From Janthinobacterium lividum PAMC 25724 (GTDB lineage Bacteria; Pseudomonadota; Gammaproteobacteria; Burkholderiales; Burkholderiaceae_D), in the NCBI GenBank assembly GCA_000242815.2, contig AHHB01000037.1, forward strand, positions 496,001 to 560,000: DNA of 64,000 nt, given 5' to 3'. Made by a program: the position numbers and the translations under genes. Of this stretch, positions 18,140-27,461 are shown one piece after another. Each line of letters begins with the position of its first letter. Positions within the stretch are counted from its first letter, which is position 1. Below the pieces are notes generated by a model. It made no database searches and was not told the origin of the DNA. It saw only the letters and a program-made list of their open reading frames with translations.

Positions 18140-20830
18140 ATGACCACCGTCCCAAAAGAAATCAACGCCGCCGCGGCAAAGAAAAATTCCGCTGAAAAGC
18201 TTACTCCGATGATGCAGCAATATTTAGGCATCAAGGAAAATCACCCGACGATGTTGGTCTTCTATCGCATGGGAGATTTCTACGAGCTGTTTTTCGAGGA
18301 CGCGGAAAAAGCCTCACGCCTGCTGGGCATTACCCTGACGGCGCGCGGCGTGGCCAGTGGCAATCCGATCAAGATGTGCGGCGTGCCGTTCCATTCGCTC
18401 GATGGCTATCTGGCCAAGCTGGTCAAGCTGGGTGAGTCGGTGGCCATTTGCGAGCAGATCGGCGATCCGGCCACCAGCAAGGGTCCCGTCGAGCGCAAGG
18501 TCATGCGCGTGGTCACGCCCGGTACGCTGACGGATGCGGACTTGCTGCCAGAAAAGGCCGAGCGCCCGCTGCTGGCCATGTGCAGCATCACGCAACGCAA
18601 GACGGTGACGACGGGCCTGGCCTGGCTGTCGCTGGCCAGCGGTGCACTAAAACTGATGGAGTTTTCCGGCGACAGCAGCACCGTGGCCGCGCGCCTGCAG
18701 CAGGAACTGGAACGCATCGTGCCTGCCGAAATCTTGAGCGGCGACAATGGCAACCTGTTTGACGACTACGCGGGCACGCACATCAACCGCGTGCCGGACT
18801 GGCATTTTGACGTGGTGGGCGGCCACAAGGCCCTGCTCGACCAGCTGGGCGTGGCGACACTCACCGGCTTTGGCGCCGATGGCCTCGGCGCCGCGTTTGG
18901 CGCGGCCGGCGCGCTACTGCGCTATGCGCAGTCGACGCAGGGACGGGGCTTGCAGCACGTGCGCTCCCTGACGACGGAAACGGAAAGCGAATTCATCGGC
19001 CTGGACGCGGCCACGCGGCGCAACCTGGAATTGACGGAAACCATCCGCGGCCAGGAATCGCCAACCTTGTTCTCTTTGCTGGATCATTGCCGCACGGCCA
19101 TGGGTTCGCGCATGCTGCGCCACTGGCTGCACCATGCGCGGCGCGACCAGAACGTGGCGCGCGCGCGCCATGAAGCCATTGCCGCGCTGGCGCAAAGCGA
19201 AGCGGCGGGGCCATTGGCCGCCACCTTGGCGCAAGTGCCCGATATCGAACGCATCACCACGCGCATCGCCTTGCTGTCGGCACGTCCGCGCGACCTGGCC
19301 GCCCTGCGTGACGGCCTGCTGCAACTGCCGGCCCTGCGCGGCGACGTAGTCCGTTGTTATGGACCTGGCCAAGGCGGCGAAACCGGTTTGCTGGCCGCCA
19401 TCCACGCGGCTCTGGCAACACCGACCGCCTGCCTGGACTTGCTGGTGCGCGCGGTGGCGCAGGAGCCAGCCGCCATGGTGCGCGACGGCGGCGTGTTTGC
19501 CACCGGCTTCGACGCCGAACTGGACGAGTTGCGCGCGCTGTCGGAAAACGCGGGCCAGTTCCTGCTCGACCTGGAAACGCGCGAACGCGCACGCACGGGC
19601 ATCGCCAACCTGCGCGTCGAATACAACAAGGTGCACGGCTTCTATATTGAAGTCACGCACGGCCAGACGGACAAGGTGCCGGACGACTACCGCCGCCGCC
19701 AGACCCTGAAAAACGCCGAGCGCTACATCACGCCGGAACTCAAGGTGTTCGAAGACAAGGCCCTGTCTGCGCAAGACAAGGCCCTGGTGCGCGAAAAACT
19801 GCTGTACGACCTGCTGCTGGCCGAGCTGGCGCCGCATATCGGCACCCTGCAGACCATTTCGCAGGGCCTGGCCCAGCTCGACACACTGAATGCGCTGACG
19901 GAACACGCGCAGCAGCACAACTGGGCCGCGCCGCAACTGGTCGACGAGCCGTGCATCAACATCGTCGAAGGCCGCCACCCGGTGGTGGAAAAGCAGATCG
20001 AGCGCTTCATCGCCAACGATTGCCGCTTCGTCAACGAGCGCCGTTTGCTGCTGATTACCGGCCCGAACATGGGCGGTAAATCGACCTTCATGCGCCAGGT
20101 GGCATTGATTACCCTGCTGGCTTACGTGGGCAGCTACGTGCCGGCCGCGTCCGCCACCATCGGTCCCATCGACCGCATCTTCACGCGTATCGGCGCCACC
20201 GACGACCTGGCGGGCGGACGCTCGACCTTCATGGTGGAAATGACGGAATCGGCCGCCATTTTGAACGGTGCCACCGAGCACTCGCTGGTGCTGATGGATG
20301 AAGTGGGCCGTGGCACCTCGACCTTCGACGGCCTGGCCCTGGCCTGGGCCATCGCGCGCCATCTGATCGACAGCAGCCGCAGCTTTACCTTGTTTGCCAC
20401 GCACTACTTTGAGCTGACGCAATTGCCGGACAGCCACCCGAGCGCGGCCAACGTGCATTTGTCCGCCGTCGAGCACAAGGACAGCATCGTCTTCCTGCAC
20501 GCCGTGCAAGCCGGCCCCGCCTCGCAAAGCTATGGCTTGCAGGTGGCGCAACTGGCTGGCGTGCCGCAGCCGGTGATCAAGGCCGCGCGCAAGCACTTGG
20601 CGCGCCTGGAAGCGCAAGCGCTGGACGCCACGCCGCAGCGCGACCTGTTCTCGCTGCCCTCCGCCGATCCATATGCGCAAGAGGAAGAAGAGGAAGCGGC
20701 ACCGCTGGCCGTGCTCAATACAGCGCAGCAAGCCTTGCTCGACGCGATCGCCGACCTCGATCCCGATGCGCTCACGCCGCGCGACGCGCTGGAACAGCTG
20801 TATCAGTTGAAACGGCTGGCTGCCGCATGA
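18140..20830 (+). CDS. mutS: DNA mismatch repair protein MutS
   Basis: An 896-residue MutS. The mismatch-binding N-terminal motif is present ([14 protein letters not shown], with the Phe-X-Glu that stacks on mispaired bases), and MMQQYLGIK precedes it. The ATPase part carries the Walker A site [14 protein letters not shown], and [22 protein letters not shown] for Walker B. The tail ends with a clamp-binding-like region and a short helix ([15 protein letters not shown]). Length is typical. It recognises mispairs and starts methyl-directed repair with MutL. The next gene begins inside its stop codon. Confidence 0.98.
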   Translation: MTTVPKEINAAAAKKNSAEKLTPMMQQYLGIKENHPTMLVFYRMGDFYELFFEDAEKASRLLGITLTARGVASGNPIKMCGVPFHSLDGYLAKLVKLGESVAICEQIGDPATSKGPVERKVMRVVTPGTLTDADLLPEKAERPLLAMCSITQRKTVTTGLAWLSLASGALKLMEFSGDSSTVAARLQQELERIVPAEILSGDNGNLFDDYAGTHINRVPDWHFDVVGGHKALLDQLGVATLTGFGADGLGAAFGAAGALLRYAQSTQGRGLQHVRSLTTETESEFIGLDAATRRNLELTETIRGQESPTLFSLLDHCRTAMGSRMLRHWLHHARRDQNVARARHEAIAALAQSEAAGPLAATLAQVPDIERITTRIALLSARPRDLAALRDGLLQLPALRGDVVRCYGPGQGGETGLLAAIHAALATPTACLDLLVRAVAQEPAAMVRDGGVFATGFDAELDELRALSENAGQFLLDLETRERARTGIANLRVEYNKVHGFYIEVTHGQTDKVPDDYRRRQTLKNAERYITPELKVFEDKALSAQDKALVREKLLYDLLLAELAPHIGTLQTISQGLAQLDTLNALTEHAQQHNWAAPQLVDEPCINIVEGRHPVVEKQIERFIANDCRFVNERRLLLITGPNMGGKSTFMRQVALITLLAYVGSYVPAASATIGPIDRIFTRIGATDDLAGGRSTFMVEMTESAAILNGATEHSLVLMDEVGRGTSTFDGLALAWAIARHLIDSSRSFTLFATHYFELTQLPDSHPSAANVHLSAVEHKDSIVFLHAVQAGPASQSYGLQVAQLAGVPQPVIKAARKHLARLEAQALDATPQRDLFSLPSADPYAQEEEEEAAPLAVLNTAQQALLDAIADLDPDALTPRDALEQLYQLKRLAAA

Positions 20831-21879
20831 CCATGCGGCGCAGCATGGCCAGCCTACGCCTGCTCGCTGCCGGCCTGCTGGTCGCCAGCCTGCCCTGGCA
20901 AGCGGCGCTGGCCGCCCCGGGCGGGCAGGCCGGCTTCGAGTTCGCCGTGCTGGGCCACTCATTCAACGCGGGGCCGGACGATGGCCCCCTGAAAAAAGCC
21001 ATCGCCGACACCAGCGCCTTCAATGCCTCCTTCGTGGTGGCCACCGGCATCAAGGCTGCCAGCGAATCGTGCAGCGACAAGCTGTATGGCCAGCGCAAGG
21101 ATGTGCTGGACGCCAGCGGCCCGCCGCTGATCGTCTCGCTGTCGGCCAGCGACTGGGCCAACTGCCGCAATTCGCGCGGCAGGGTCAACGCCATCGAACG
21201 CCTGAACCGCTTGCGCGACGTTTATTTCGCCGACGACCAAAGCCTGGGCCAGCACAAGCTGACCCTGTCGCGGCTGTCCTCGACGGCGAAGTTTCGCAGC
21301 TATGCGGAAAACGCCCACTGGGAATACGGCGGCGTGCTGTTTGCCACCGTCAACCTGCCCGCGAATAACAACCATTTCTTGCCAGAAGCGGGACGCAACA
21401 GCGAATTCGAAGACCGGCTGGTCGCCAACCGCTCCTGGCTGCAGCGCCTGTTCGCCATGGCGCAGCGCAAGAAACTCGACGGCATCGTGCTGTTTTCCGA
21501 TGGCGACGTGGGCGTGCTGGACGAAGACGACAATTCGCTGCTGCCCAGCTTCAGCGCGAAGCAGGATGGCTTTGCCGGACCGCGCAAGCAAGTCCGCACC
21601 CTGGCGAAGAAATTTGGCGGCAAGGTTTTGCTGGTCGATACGCAGCGCGCAGGCGAGGCGAACGGCAAGGACGGCAAGGAGGGCAAGATTGGAAAGGCTA
21701 CCGCCAGGGCCGGCGGGCCGACTATCAACTGGAAAGGCAACCTGGGCCACGTCAGTATCGACAACGACTGGTCCGCCATCGCCGTACGGCCCGGCAAGAC
21801 GCCATTCTTTGAGGTACGTCAACGGGCCACGCGGCCATCAAGGCAAGCGCGCGTCAAGGCGTCTACTGTACGCAGGTAA
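20827..21879 (+). CDS. Exported hypothetical protein (metallophosphatase-like region possible)
   Basis: A 350-residue protein with a Sec-type signal ([27 protein letters not shown]). The mature part begins [21 protein letters not shown]. It contains [15 protein letters not shown] strands, [19 protein letters not shown], and [20 protein letters not shown], and ends in a basic tail. The strand-turn pattern with N, H and D residues hints at a calcineurin-like phosphoesterase fold, but the metal motifs are not clear enough to assert it. The ATG overlaps the mutS stop (ATGA), so it is co-transcribed with mutS, although no functional link is evident. A terminator follows. Confidence 0.75.
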   Translation: MTMRRSMASLRLLAAGLLVASLPWQAALAAPGGQAGFEFAVLGHSFNAGPDDGPLKKAIADTSAFNASFVVATGIKAASESCSDKLYGQRKDVLDASGPPLIVSLSASDWANCRNSRGRVNAIERLNRLRDVYFADDQSLGQHKLTLSRLSSTAKFRSYAENAHWEYGGVLFATVNLPANNNHFLPEAGRNSEFEDRLVANRSWLQRLFAMAQRKKLDGIVLFSDGDVGVLDEDDNSLLPSFSAKQDGFAGPRKQVRTLAKKFGGKVLLVDTQRAGEANGKDGKEGKIGKATARAGGPTINWKGNLGHVSIDNDWSAIAVRPGKTPFFEVRQRATRPSRQARVKASTVRR

Positions 21880-21883
21880 ACAT

Positions 21884-21914
21884 AAAGGCTGGCGCAAGGC
21901 CAGCCTTTATTTAT
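21884..21914 (+). terminator. Rho-independent terminator after the exported protein gene
   Basis: Perfect 10-bp stem AAAGGCTGGC / GCCAGCCTTT with loop GCAAG, followed by ATTTAT. It starts four bases after the stop codon. Confidence 0.8.
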
Positions 21915-21951
21915 CGAACAACAGGCGTCACGACCAACAGACGTCACGACG

Positions 21952-22063
21952 CCTGACAAAACCGTAGCGAGCAGCTGCGCGGCGTGGCCGAGAAGCGCAA
22001 CCGTACTCTAGTACGGTGAGCATCGCCGGCCATGCCCCGCTGCGCGCAGTAGGTTTGGTCAGG
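21952..22063 (-). repeat. Structured intergenic repeat, family 1, copy C
   Basis: The outer arms CCTGACaAAACC (21952-21963) and GGTTTgGTCAGG (22052-22063) pair with one central mismatch. The central hairpin is ACCGTAC, TCTA, GTACGGT (22000-22017). The GTGGCCGAGAAGCG and GTGAGCATCGC blocks match the other copies. It is inverted relative to copy A. Just upstream, CGTCACGAC occurs twice (21927-21935 and 21942-21950). Confidence 0.8.
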
Positions 22064-22068
22064 TGGCC

Positions 22069-22614
22069 TCAATGAATCGGATGCGTACGGAAGTGATCGC
22101 CTTCGTCGCCTTCATCATCTTCATCGCCATGGTCATGGCCGTGTGCGCCATGCACGTGGCCATGGGCGATTTCTTCGTCGGTGGCTGCGCGCACGTCAGC
22201 GACGGTCAGCGAGAAGCGCAGCGCGATACCGGCCAGTGGATGGTTACCGTCCAGCACAACCTTGTCGTCGGCGATATCGGTCACCGTGAAGATCATCGCC
22301 TCTTCGTCCGGCGAATCGCTTTCCGGCATGCCTTCGAACTGCATGCCCACTTCCAGCGGCTCAGGCAGGCGATTGCGCGGCTCGACCTTCACCAGGGCTG
22401 GATCGTATTCACCGAAAGCATCATCCGGTTCGATCTGGATCGTGTTGGCGTAGCCAACTTCCTTGCCATCGAGTTCTTCTTCGATCTTCGGCAGGGTGTT
22501 TTCATAATCACCATGCAGGTAGACCATAGGCTGACGGCCATCTTCGATCAGATTGTCTTGCGCGTCTGACAGTTTGTAGTTGACAGTCACGACCGTATTT
22601 TTGGCAATCTTCAT
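22069..22614 (-). CDS. slyD: SlyD-type FKBP peptidyl-prolyl isomerase
   Basis: A 181-residue SlyD. It starts MKIAKNTVVTVNYKL with AAGGAAG upstream; the longer frame to 22644 has no better site. The FKBP half is interrupted by the inserted chaperone flap (from GEYDPALVKVEPRNRLPEPL), and DGNHPLAG returns to the FKBP core. The C-terminal tail is rich in His, Asp and Glu (HGHVHGAHGHDHGDEDDE), as in SlyD proteins that bind nickel and other metals. Its role is folding help in the cytoplasm and metal supply, for example for nickel enzymes. Confidence 0.92.
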   Translation of the reverse strand: MKIAKNTVVTVNYKLSDAQDNLIEDGRQPMVYLHGDYENTLPKIEEELDGKEVGYANTIQIEPDDAFGEYDPALVKVEPRNRLPEPLEVGMQFEGMPESDSPDEEAMIFTVTDIADDKVVLDGNHPLAGIALRFSLTVADVRAATDEEIAHGHVHGAHGHDHGDEDDEGDEGDHFRTHPIH

Positions 22615-22707
22615 TATGCTTCCTTTCATTGTATAAGCTGACAAATTATACCTTCACGCCGCCCACGGCAGGCGCATTCCTGCATTTCCGGTTGTTATAA
22701 TGGGCGC

Positions 22708-23829
22708 ATGAAAAAATTAACTCTCCTCGGCGACATCACGCCGGCGCAATTCCTGCGCGACTACTGGCATAAAAAACCCTTATTGATCCGTCAAGCCGTG
22801 CCTGGCTTCAAGGCGCTGTTCGATTTCAAGGCCCTGGCCGAACTGGCCACCCTCGATCACGTCGAATCGCGCCTGGTCAGCCATGCGGACGGCCACTGGA
22901 ATATGCAGCAAGGTCCGTTGACCAGCCTGCCTTCGCTGAAACAGAAGGAATGGACCCTGCTGGTGCAGGGCGCCAACCTGCACAGCGCCAAGGCCGACGC
23001 CCTGCTGCGCCAGTTCCGCTTCCTGCCAGATGCGCGCCTGGACGACTTGATGGTCAGCTTCGCCACCGATGGCGGCGGCGTAGGCCCGCATTTCGATTCC
23101 TATGACGTGTTCCTGCTGCAAGGCCAGGGCAAGCGCCACTGGCGCATCGGCGCGCAAAAAGACCTGAGCCTGATCGACGGTTTGCCGCTGAAAATCCTCA
23201 GCAACTTCACGCCCGACGAAGAATTCACGCTGGAACCGGGCGACATGCTGTATTTGCCACCCCACTACGCGCACGACGGCGTGGCCATCGGCGACTGCCA
23301 AACGTATTCGATCGGCTTCCGCTCGCCCACGTTCCAGGAACTGGGCGAAGCGTTCCTGCAATTCATGGCCGACTCGATCGACTTGCCGGGCATTTACAGC
23401 GATCCCGACTTGAAAGCATCGGGCAAGCCAGCGGAAATCCCGCGTGAAATGCTCAGCACCATCACGGAAGAAATCAACAAGGTGCGCTTCACGGAAGAAG
23501 ACGTGACCATTTTCCTCGGTGAACACCTGTCGGAACCGAAGCACAATGTGTTTTTCACGCCGCTGTCCAAGCCGCTGACGGTGGGCCGCTTCGCGGATGC
23601 CGCACAGAAAAAGGGTGTCGTGTTGTCGCGCAAGACGCTGATGCTGTATCGTGGCAAGAATGTCTTCATCAATGGCGAATCGTTTGCCATTGGCAAGGCT
23701 GATAAAACAGCCCTGGAAACCCTGGCCAACGAACGCGCGCTCGATGGCGCCGCCGTGGCACAGGCTTCCGATGACGTGATGGATGCCTTGTATACCTGGT
23801 ATCAGGATGGCTGGATCGAACTGGCCTGA
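22708..23829 (+). CDS. roxA: JmjC/cupin ribosomal protein L16 arginine hydroxylase (RoxA/YcfD family)
   Basis: A 373-residue cupin of the bacterial ribosomal oxygenase family, which uses Fe(II) and 2-oxoglutarate to hydroxylate an arginine of ribosomal protein L16 in Escherichia coli. The iron-binding residues are visible: H128 and D130 in GPHFDSYDVFLLQ, and a distal His in YLPPHYAHDGVAIG (H189 the likelier one). The start LGDITPAQFLRDYWHKKPLLIRQA matches the family. The C-terminal winged-helix region follows. It is transcribed away from slyD. Confidence 0.9.
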   Translation: MKKLTLLGDITPAQFLRDYWHKKPLLIRQAVPGFKALFDFKALAELATLDHVESRLVSHADGHWNMQQGPLTSLPSLKQKEWTLLVQGANLHSAKADALLRQFRFLPDARLDDLMVSFATDGGGVGPHFDSYDVFLLQGQGKRHWRIGAQKDLSLIDGLPLKILSNFTPDEEFTLEPGDMLYLPPHYAHDGVAIGDCQTYSIGFRSPTFQELGEAFLQFMADSIDLPGIYSDPDLKASGKPAEIPREMLSTITEEINKVRFTEEDVTIFLGEHLSEPKHNVFFTPLSKPLTVGRFADAAQKKGVVLSRKTLMLYRGKNVFINGESFAIGKADKTALETLANERALDGAAVAQASDDVMDALYTWYQDGWIELA

Positions 23830-24182
23830 ATGATCGTGACGCAGCAAAGTGGTATGGCGACAGATGAAATGGCAACATCTGCGCTAGCGCAATGAAAAAT
23901 ATTATTTTTATATCGTTTTGTCGTGCTTGCGCAAATCGCTTACACTTGCTTGCAATTTGCTTCGGCAAATATTGCGATATCACAAAATAGTTGCGAATTT
24001 GCCTCTTGCTCCTATTGCGACGCACCAAAAATCGCTATAATATTCGGTTAGGAAGTTTCCGTTGTCTGGCAGGCACCACCTGGTACGAAAAGCCTTCGAA
24101 GACGACCTAACGAGCGATAATTACCGGTAATTATTCATCGCAACAATATTGATTTAATTTTTGAAATAATTAAGGAAAACAA
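23830..24182 (+). promoter_or_regulatory. A/T-rich promoter and structured leader of the Ala-rich lipoprotein gene
   Basis: This 353-base gap has no ORF. A small hairpin ATTTGC-TTCG-GCAAAT lies at 23955-23970. A -10-like TATAAT is at 24036-24041, with a TTGCGA 15 bases before it. In the implied leader, an 18-bp perfect palindrome (ATAATTACCGGTAATTAT, 24117-24134) lies inside a longer arm (GCGAT... ...ATCGC). GGAAA at 24174-24178 is the ribosome site. The palindrome could fold in the mRNA leader or bind a dimeric regulator. Confidence 0.5.
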
Positions 24183-24437
24183 ATGAAAAAATCCCTGCTG
24201 ATCGCCTCCCTGATGGTTGTTGCTCTGGCTGCTTGCAGCAAAAAAGAAGAAGCTCCTGCACCAGCACCAGTAGTTGAAACCCCAGCACCAGCACCAGTAG
24301 TTGAAGCTGCTCCAGCCGCTGCTGCTGACGCTGCTGCTTCGGCCGCTACCGACGCTGCTGCTGCTGCTTCGGCTGCCGCTTCGGCCGCTACCGACGCTGC
24401 TTCGGCTGCTTCGGCTGCTGCATCGGCTGCTAAGTAA
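24183..24437 (+). CDS. Small Ala-rich lipoprotein (possible Lpp-like protein)
   Basis: An 84-residue lipoprotein. The signal is MKKSLLIASLMVVALAAC, with lipobox LAAC. Next comes a short Lys/Glu stretch, then two PAPAPVVE-type repeats, then about 45 residues of Ala with regular Asp, Thr and Ser, and a final Lys (AASAAK). The Ala-rich part should be one long helix. A short helical lipoprotein with a C-terminal lysine recalls Braun's lipoprotein/OprI, whose lysine is bonded to peptidoglycan; the resemblance is in layout only, not in sequence. It has its own promoter and a strong terminator, so it may be abundant. Confidence 0.85.
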   Translation: MKKSLLIASLMVVALAACSKKEEAPAPAPVVETPAPAPVVEAAPAAAADAAASAATDAAAAASAAASAATDAASAASAAASAAK

Positions 24438-24457
24438 TTTAGCACCCTGCACTAAAG

Positions 24458-24484
24458 AAAGCCGGCCTTCGGGCCGGCTTTTTT
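24458..24484 (+). terminator. Rho-independent terminator after the Ala-rich lipoprotein gene
   Basis: Perfect 9-bp stem AAGCCGGCC / GGCCGGCTT with a TTCG tetraloop (24459-24480), then TTTT. Confidence 0.92.
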
Positions 24485-24488
24485 GCGT

Positions 24489-24519
24489 CCGCAGTTTTAT
24501 CCACAAGATAAAACTGCGG
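24489..24519. repeat. 12-bp perfect inverted repeat holding a single DnaA-box sequence
   Basis: CCGCAGTTTTAT and ATAAAACTGCGG surround the seven bases CCACAAG. TTATCCACA, the consensus DnaA box, runs from one arm into the loop (24497-24505). It lies between two convergent terminators. No second box was found nearby, so this is not an origin. Confidence 0.6.
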
Positions 24520-24530
24520 CAGTCAGCATC

Positions 24531-24564
24531 AAAAAAGGCTGGCGCGGTTTCCCGGGCCAGCCTT
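24531..24564 (-). terminator. Rho-independent terminator after bamC
   Basis: On the minus strand the stem AAGGCTGGC / GCCAGCCTT is followed by a T run (complement of AAAAAA at 24531-24536). It lies 44 bases past the bamC stop. Confidence 0.85.
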
Positions 24565-24608
24565 CTTAATACGCGGCAAGTTTTTCAAACCTGCCGCTGT
24601 CGCAGCAC

Positions 24609-25802
24609 TTATTTCAACTGCTCGTTCAGCAAGCCCAGGATCTTTTCTGCCACTGGCGAAACGTCAGGCTTACCTTCATTGCTGAAGATGCTGACCAAAC
24701 TGGTCGAACCGTTACCGGCCTTGACCAGGACGCGGTAGCGCTGCGCTTCCTTATCCTTGTCCGATGACGAGCCCCAGCTGAACAGTTTCGAGAAGAAACC
24801 ATCTTTCTTGACCGCGTCCGGATCGACATAACGCACGAAATACGTGCCTTGCGTGCGGTCGCGGTCTTCCACGGTAAAGCCAACGCGGTCCAGTGCCAGG
24901 CCGACACGGCGCCAGGCGCGGTCGAAACCTTCATCGACTTCGATGGCGCGCGCTGGCGTAGCGGCGTCACCCACCAGCTTGGCGTGCTGCGGCTGCACGA
25001 TGGCGGCATCGACGGCCGTCTTCGCTTGCGCATCGTCGCTGGCCGCGCCCAGGCGCGTCATCAGCTTGGCCAGGAATTGCGCTTCCAGGCCAGGATCGTT
25101 AGCACGCGCGGTCCAGGTGGTGCTTTCCTTGTCGCGGCCGGTGACAACCTCTTCCACGCCACGGTGGCTGATGTAGATCTCGGTCGAGCCGTCGGCCAGG
25201 CGCTCCACGCGGGTACGGAACTTGTCTTTTTCACCCGTCGAGTACAGCGCATCGAAAGCCTTGCCTATCGTGCTGCGGATAATGTCCTGCGGCACCTTGG
25301 CACGGTTTTCATTCCACTCGGTTTCCATGATGCCAGCCGTCGGCTGGTCGATGGCGACGCTGAAGCCGGAATCTTCCCAGAACTGCTTCAGTTGCGGCCA
25401 CAGCACTTCAGGCGACTGCTTGACGACCAGCCAGCGCTGGTTGCCTGCGCGCTCGACCTTCACGCCACCGGCCGTGACAGGGACGACGCCCACCACGCCG
25501 TCGGCACCCACGACGACAGGCGTACCTGCCGCGGCGTTGCGCTGCGCGTTGTAACCGGAAGCCGTCGCCACGCCGTTTTTCGCGTCCGGCAAGGAGTAGC
25601 GGTTGTCCTGCTGCAATTGCGTCAAGTCAGGCGGCACGTCCAGAGTGCTGGCTTTCTTGACCGATTTGTAATCGACCTTGTCGCCGCCGACTACCGAACT
25701 GATCATGCCGCAGCCGGCGAGGCTCGCTGCGATGGTGCCGATGACGATGCCACGGATGGCGATGGTGGCAGGCGCCGATTGGTTTTTCTTGCAATTAGTC
25801 AT
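24609..25802 (-). CDS. bamC: Outer membrane assembly lipoprotein BamC
   Basis: A 397-residue lipoprotein. The signal ends at ASLAGC, and the mature unstructured lead contains STLDVPPDLTQLQQDNRYSLPD, the segment by which BamC binds BamD. Two BamC-type globular regions follow (RWLVVKQSPEVLWPQLKQFW and FDRAWRRVGLALDRVGFTVEDRDRTQGTYFVRYVD, in parts). It is part of the BAM complex that inserts beta-barrel proteins in the outer membrane. It lies directly downstream of dapA on the same strand, the order usual in proteobacteria. Confidence 0.93.
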   Translation of the reverse strand: MTNCKKNQSAPATIAIRGIVIGTIAASLAGCGMISSVVGGDKVDYKSVKKASTLDVPPDLTQLQQDNRYSLPDAKNGVATASGYNAQRNAAAGTPVVVGADGVVGVVPVTAGGVKVERAGNQRWLVVKQSPEVLWPQLKQFWEDSGFSVAIDQPTAGIMETEWNENRAKVPQDIIRSTIGKAFDALYSTGEKDKFRTRVERLADGSTEIYISHRGVEEVVTGRDKESTTWTARANDPGLEAQFLAKLMTRLGAASDDAQAKTAVDAAIVQPQHAKLVGDAATPARAIEVDEGFDRAWRRVGLALDRVGFTVEDRDRTQGTYFVRYVDPDAVKKDGFFSKLFSWGSSSDKDKEAQRYRVLVKAGNGSTSLVSIFSNEGKPDVSPVAEKILGLLNEQLK

Positions 25803-25883
25803 GTCGTAACTGGATAAGAAGCTAAGTAGCAGCTGGAATCAGGGAAGGTCCGGACTGGTCGAGTCCGGGCTTGAGGTTCGGCC

Positions 25884-26762
25884 TTAGGATAGGAGGCCGG
25901 CGTCGCGCAAGGCATCGCGTACGGTAGCATGGCAATTTTCAGCCAGTGGCACCAGTGGCAAACGCAAGCCAGCCGGCATCAGGCCCATTTCGGCCAGCGC
26001 CCATTTGACGGGCACCGGGTTGGGCTCGACAAACAATTTCTGGTGCAGAGGAAAAACTTTGTTATTGATGGCGATCGCCGTGGCGCGCTCGCCCGCCATG
26101 GCTGCAACGCACAGTTCGTGCATGGCGCGCGGCGCCACGTTGGCCGTCACGGAGATGTTGCCGTGGCCGCCGCAGAACATCAGCGCCATGGCCGTCGGAT
26201 CATCGCCCGAGTACACGGCGAAGTCGGCCGGCACGAGGCGCAGCAAGTCGATACCACGGCCGATGTTGCCGGTTGCATCTTTCACGCCGACGATATTGGC
26301 GATGGCGGACAGGCGCACGATCGTGTCGTTGCTCATGTCGGCAACCGTGCGGCCAGGCACGTTGTACAGGATGACGGGAATGTCGACGGCTTCGGCGATG
26401 GCCTTGAAGTGCTGGTACATGCCTTCCTGGGTAGGACGGTTGTAGTACGGCACCACTTGCAAGACAGCATCGGCGCCCGCTTCTTTCGCGTAGCGCGTCA
26501 ATTTGATGGCCTCGGCCGTGGAGTTGCCACCGGCGCCGGCGATGATAGGAATGCGTCCCTTGGCATGTTCGACGGTCAAGCGTATCAGTTCGCAGTGCTC
26601 TTCCACGCTGACTGTTGCCGATTCGCCCGTCGTGCCAACGATGACGATGCCGTCCGTACCCTCGGCGATATGCCAGTCGATCAGCTTGCGCAGACCTGGA
26701 AAGTCCAGACTGCCGTCTGCGTGCATCGGGGTGACGATTGCTACAATGCTGCCCTTGATCAT
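25884..26762 (-). CDS. dapA: 4-hydroxy-tetrahydrodipicolinate synthase
   Basis: A 292-residue DapA starting [21 protein letters not shown]. Marks are [14 protein letters not shown] (substrate carboxylate loop), [14 protein letters not shown] with the catalytic Tyr, YNVPGRT, and the Schiff-base lysine in VGVKDATGN. It condenses pyruvate with aspartate semialdehyde, the first committed step to lysine and diaminopimelate, which cross-links peptidoglycan. It is upstream of bamC with 81 bases between, and is probably co-transcribed. Confidence 0.97.
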   Translation of the reverse strand: MIKGSIVAIVTPMHADGSLDFPGLRKLIDWHIAEGTDGIVIVGTTGESATVSVEEHCELIRLTVEHAKGRIPIIAGAGGNSTAEAIKLTRYAKEAGADAVLQVVPYYNRPTQEGMYQHFKAIAEAVDIPVILYNVPGRTVADMSNDTIVRLSAIANIVGVKDATGNIGRGIDLLRLVPADFAVYSGDDPTAMALMFCGGHGNISVTANVAPRAMHELCVAAMAGERATAIAINNKVFPLHQKLFVEPNPVPVKWALAEMGLMPAGLRLPLVPLAENCHATVRDALRDAGLLS

Positions 26763-26846
26763 AGTAAGTTTATAGCGCCGATAAATAAAACAACGATTGT
26801 AGCGGATAGCCCGCGCCTGTGGTGCATTCTGACATAGTATGGCCGC

Positions 26847-27419
26847 TCAAAACGTCGGCAGCAGGGCCGCCAGCCGTGGAAAATCCGGCCGAACGGCACA
26901 AATTCGTTGCACCAGAGCAGCTTTTGGCTGTTCCACGCGCCCATCCTCGTACGCCACCACGCGCAGGCCGTGCTGCACCGCCCAAGTCAGCATTTCGCCT
27001 TCCTGCAACAGGAATTTCGGATTCGACGGCTTGCCGAACTGCTCATTGCCTTCCGCAAACGTTTCATACAGCAGTACGCCATCGACTGCCAGGCTGGCGA
27101 GCATGGCTTCGAGCAGGGGCCGATGCAGATAATTGGTGACGACGATGCCGGCAAAGCGGCCGGCAGCGAAGGGCCACACGGCGCCCGGTGCCTCCAGGTC
27201 CACCAGCGAGGTGGTGATACCCGTGCCAGCAGCCTTTTCCAGCATTTCAGGATCGTGGTCAAGTGCGATCACAGGATGGCCCAGGCTCACCAGGTGGCGC
27301 GCATGGCGGCCGGCGCCGCAGGCCAGGTCCAGCACTTCGCCGCCCGGGATCAGGGGTGCCCAGCGGCGCAGCCAGCCCGAAATCGTCTCAGTTTCCAGTA
27401 TTGCTTCAGTTACTTGCAT
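26847..27419 (-). CDS. Class I SAM-dependent methyltransferase
   Basis: A 190-residue protein if started at MQVTEAILETET (27419, preceded by GGAAG); a start four codons earlier is possible. The SAM-binding site is VLDLACGAGRHARHLVSLGH, with an acidic residue at the end of the second strand (VIALDHDPEML). VVTNYLHRPLLEAM is the usual post-motif. The fold is of the small single-domain type (methyltransferase 11/12, tehB-like group). The substrate is unknown. It lies between dapA and the M50 protease on one strand. Confidence 0.85.
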   Translation of the reverse strand: MQVTEAILETETISGWLRRWAPLIPGGEVLDLACGAGRHARHLVSLGHPVIALDHDPEMLEKAAGTGITTSLVDLEAPGAVWPFAAGRFAGIVVTNYLHRPLLEAMLASLAVDGVLLYETFAEGNEQFGKPSNPKFLLQEGEMLTWAVQHGLRVVAYEDGRVEQPKAALVQRICAVRPDFPRLAALLPTF

Positions 27420-27461
27420 CGTTACTTCCATCGATTATGTGCGTCCATCCAGTGGCGTGCA

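Noticed and set aside
18914..20962. A 682-residue open frame opposite mutS
   Set aside because: Antisense shadow of mutS caused by high-GC codon use; no start context or recognisable motif.
23955..23970. ATTTGC-TTCG-GCAAAT hairpin after the cupin gene
   Set aside because: Lies 126 bases past the stop and has no T run; too weak to call a terminator.
24301..24431. Short repeated GCTGCTTCGGCT units, CRISPR-like at first glance
   Set aside because: They are codons of the Ala-rich lipoprotein; there are no spacers of constant length and no cas genes.
24497..24505. TTATCCACA, a perfect DnaA box
   Set aside because: A single copy inside a hairpin between two terminators. There is no cluster of boxes, no A/T-rich unwinding region and no dnaA/dnaN nearby, so it is not a replication origin.
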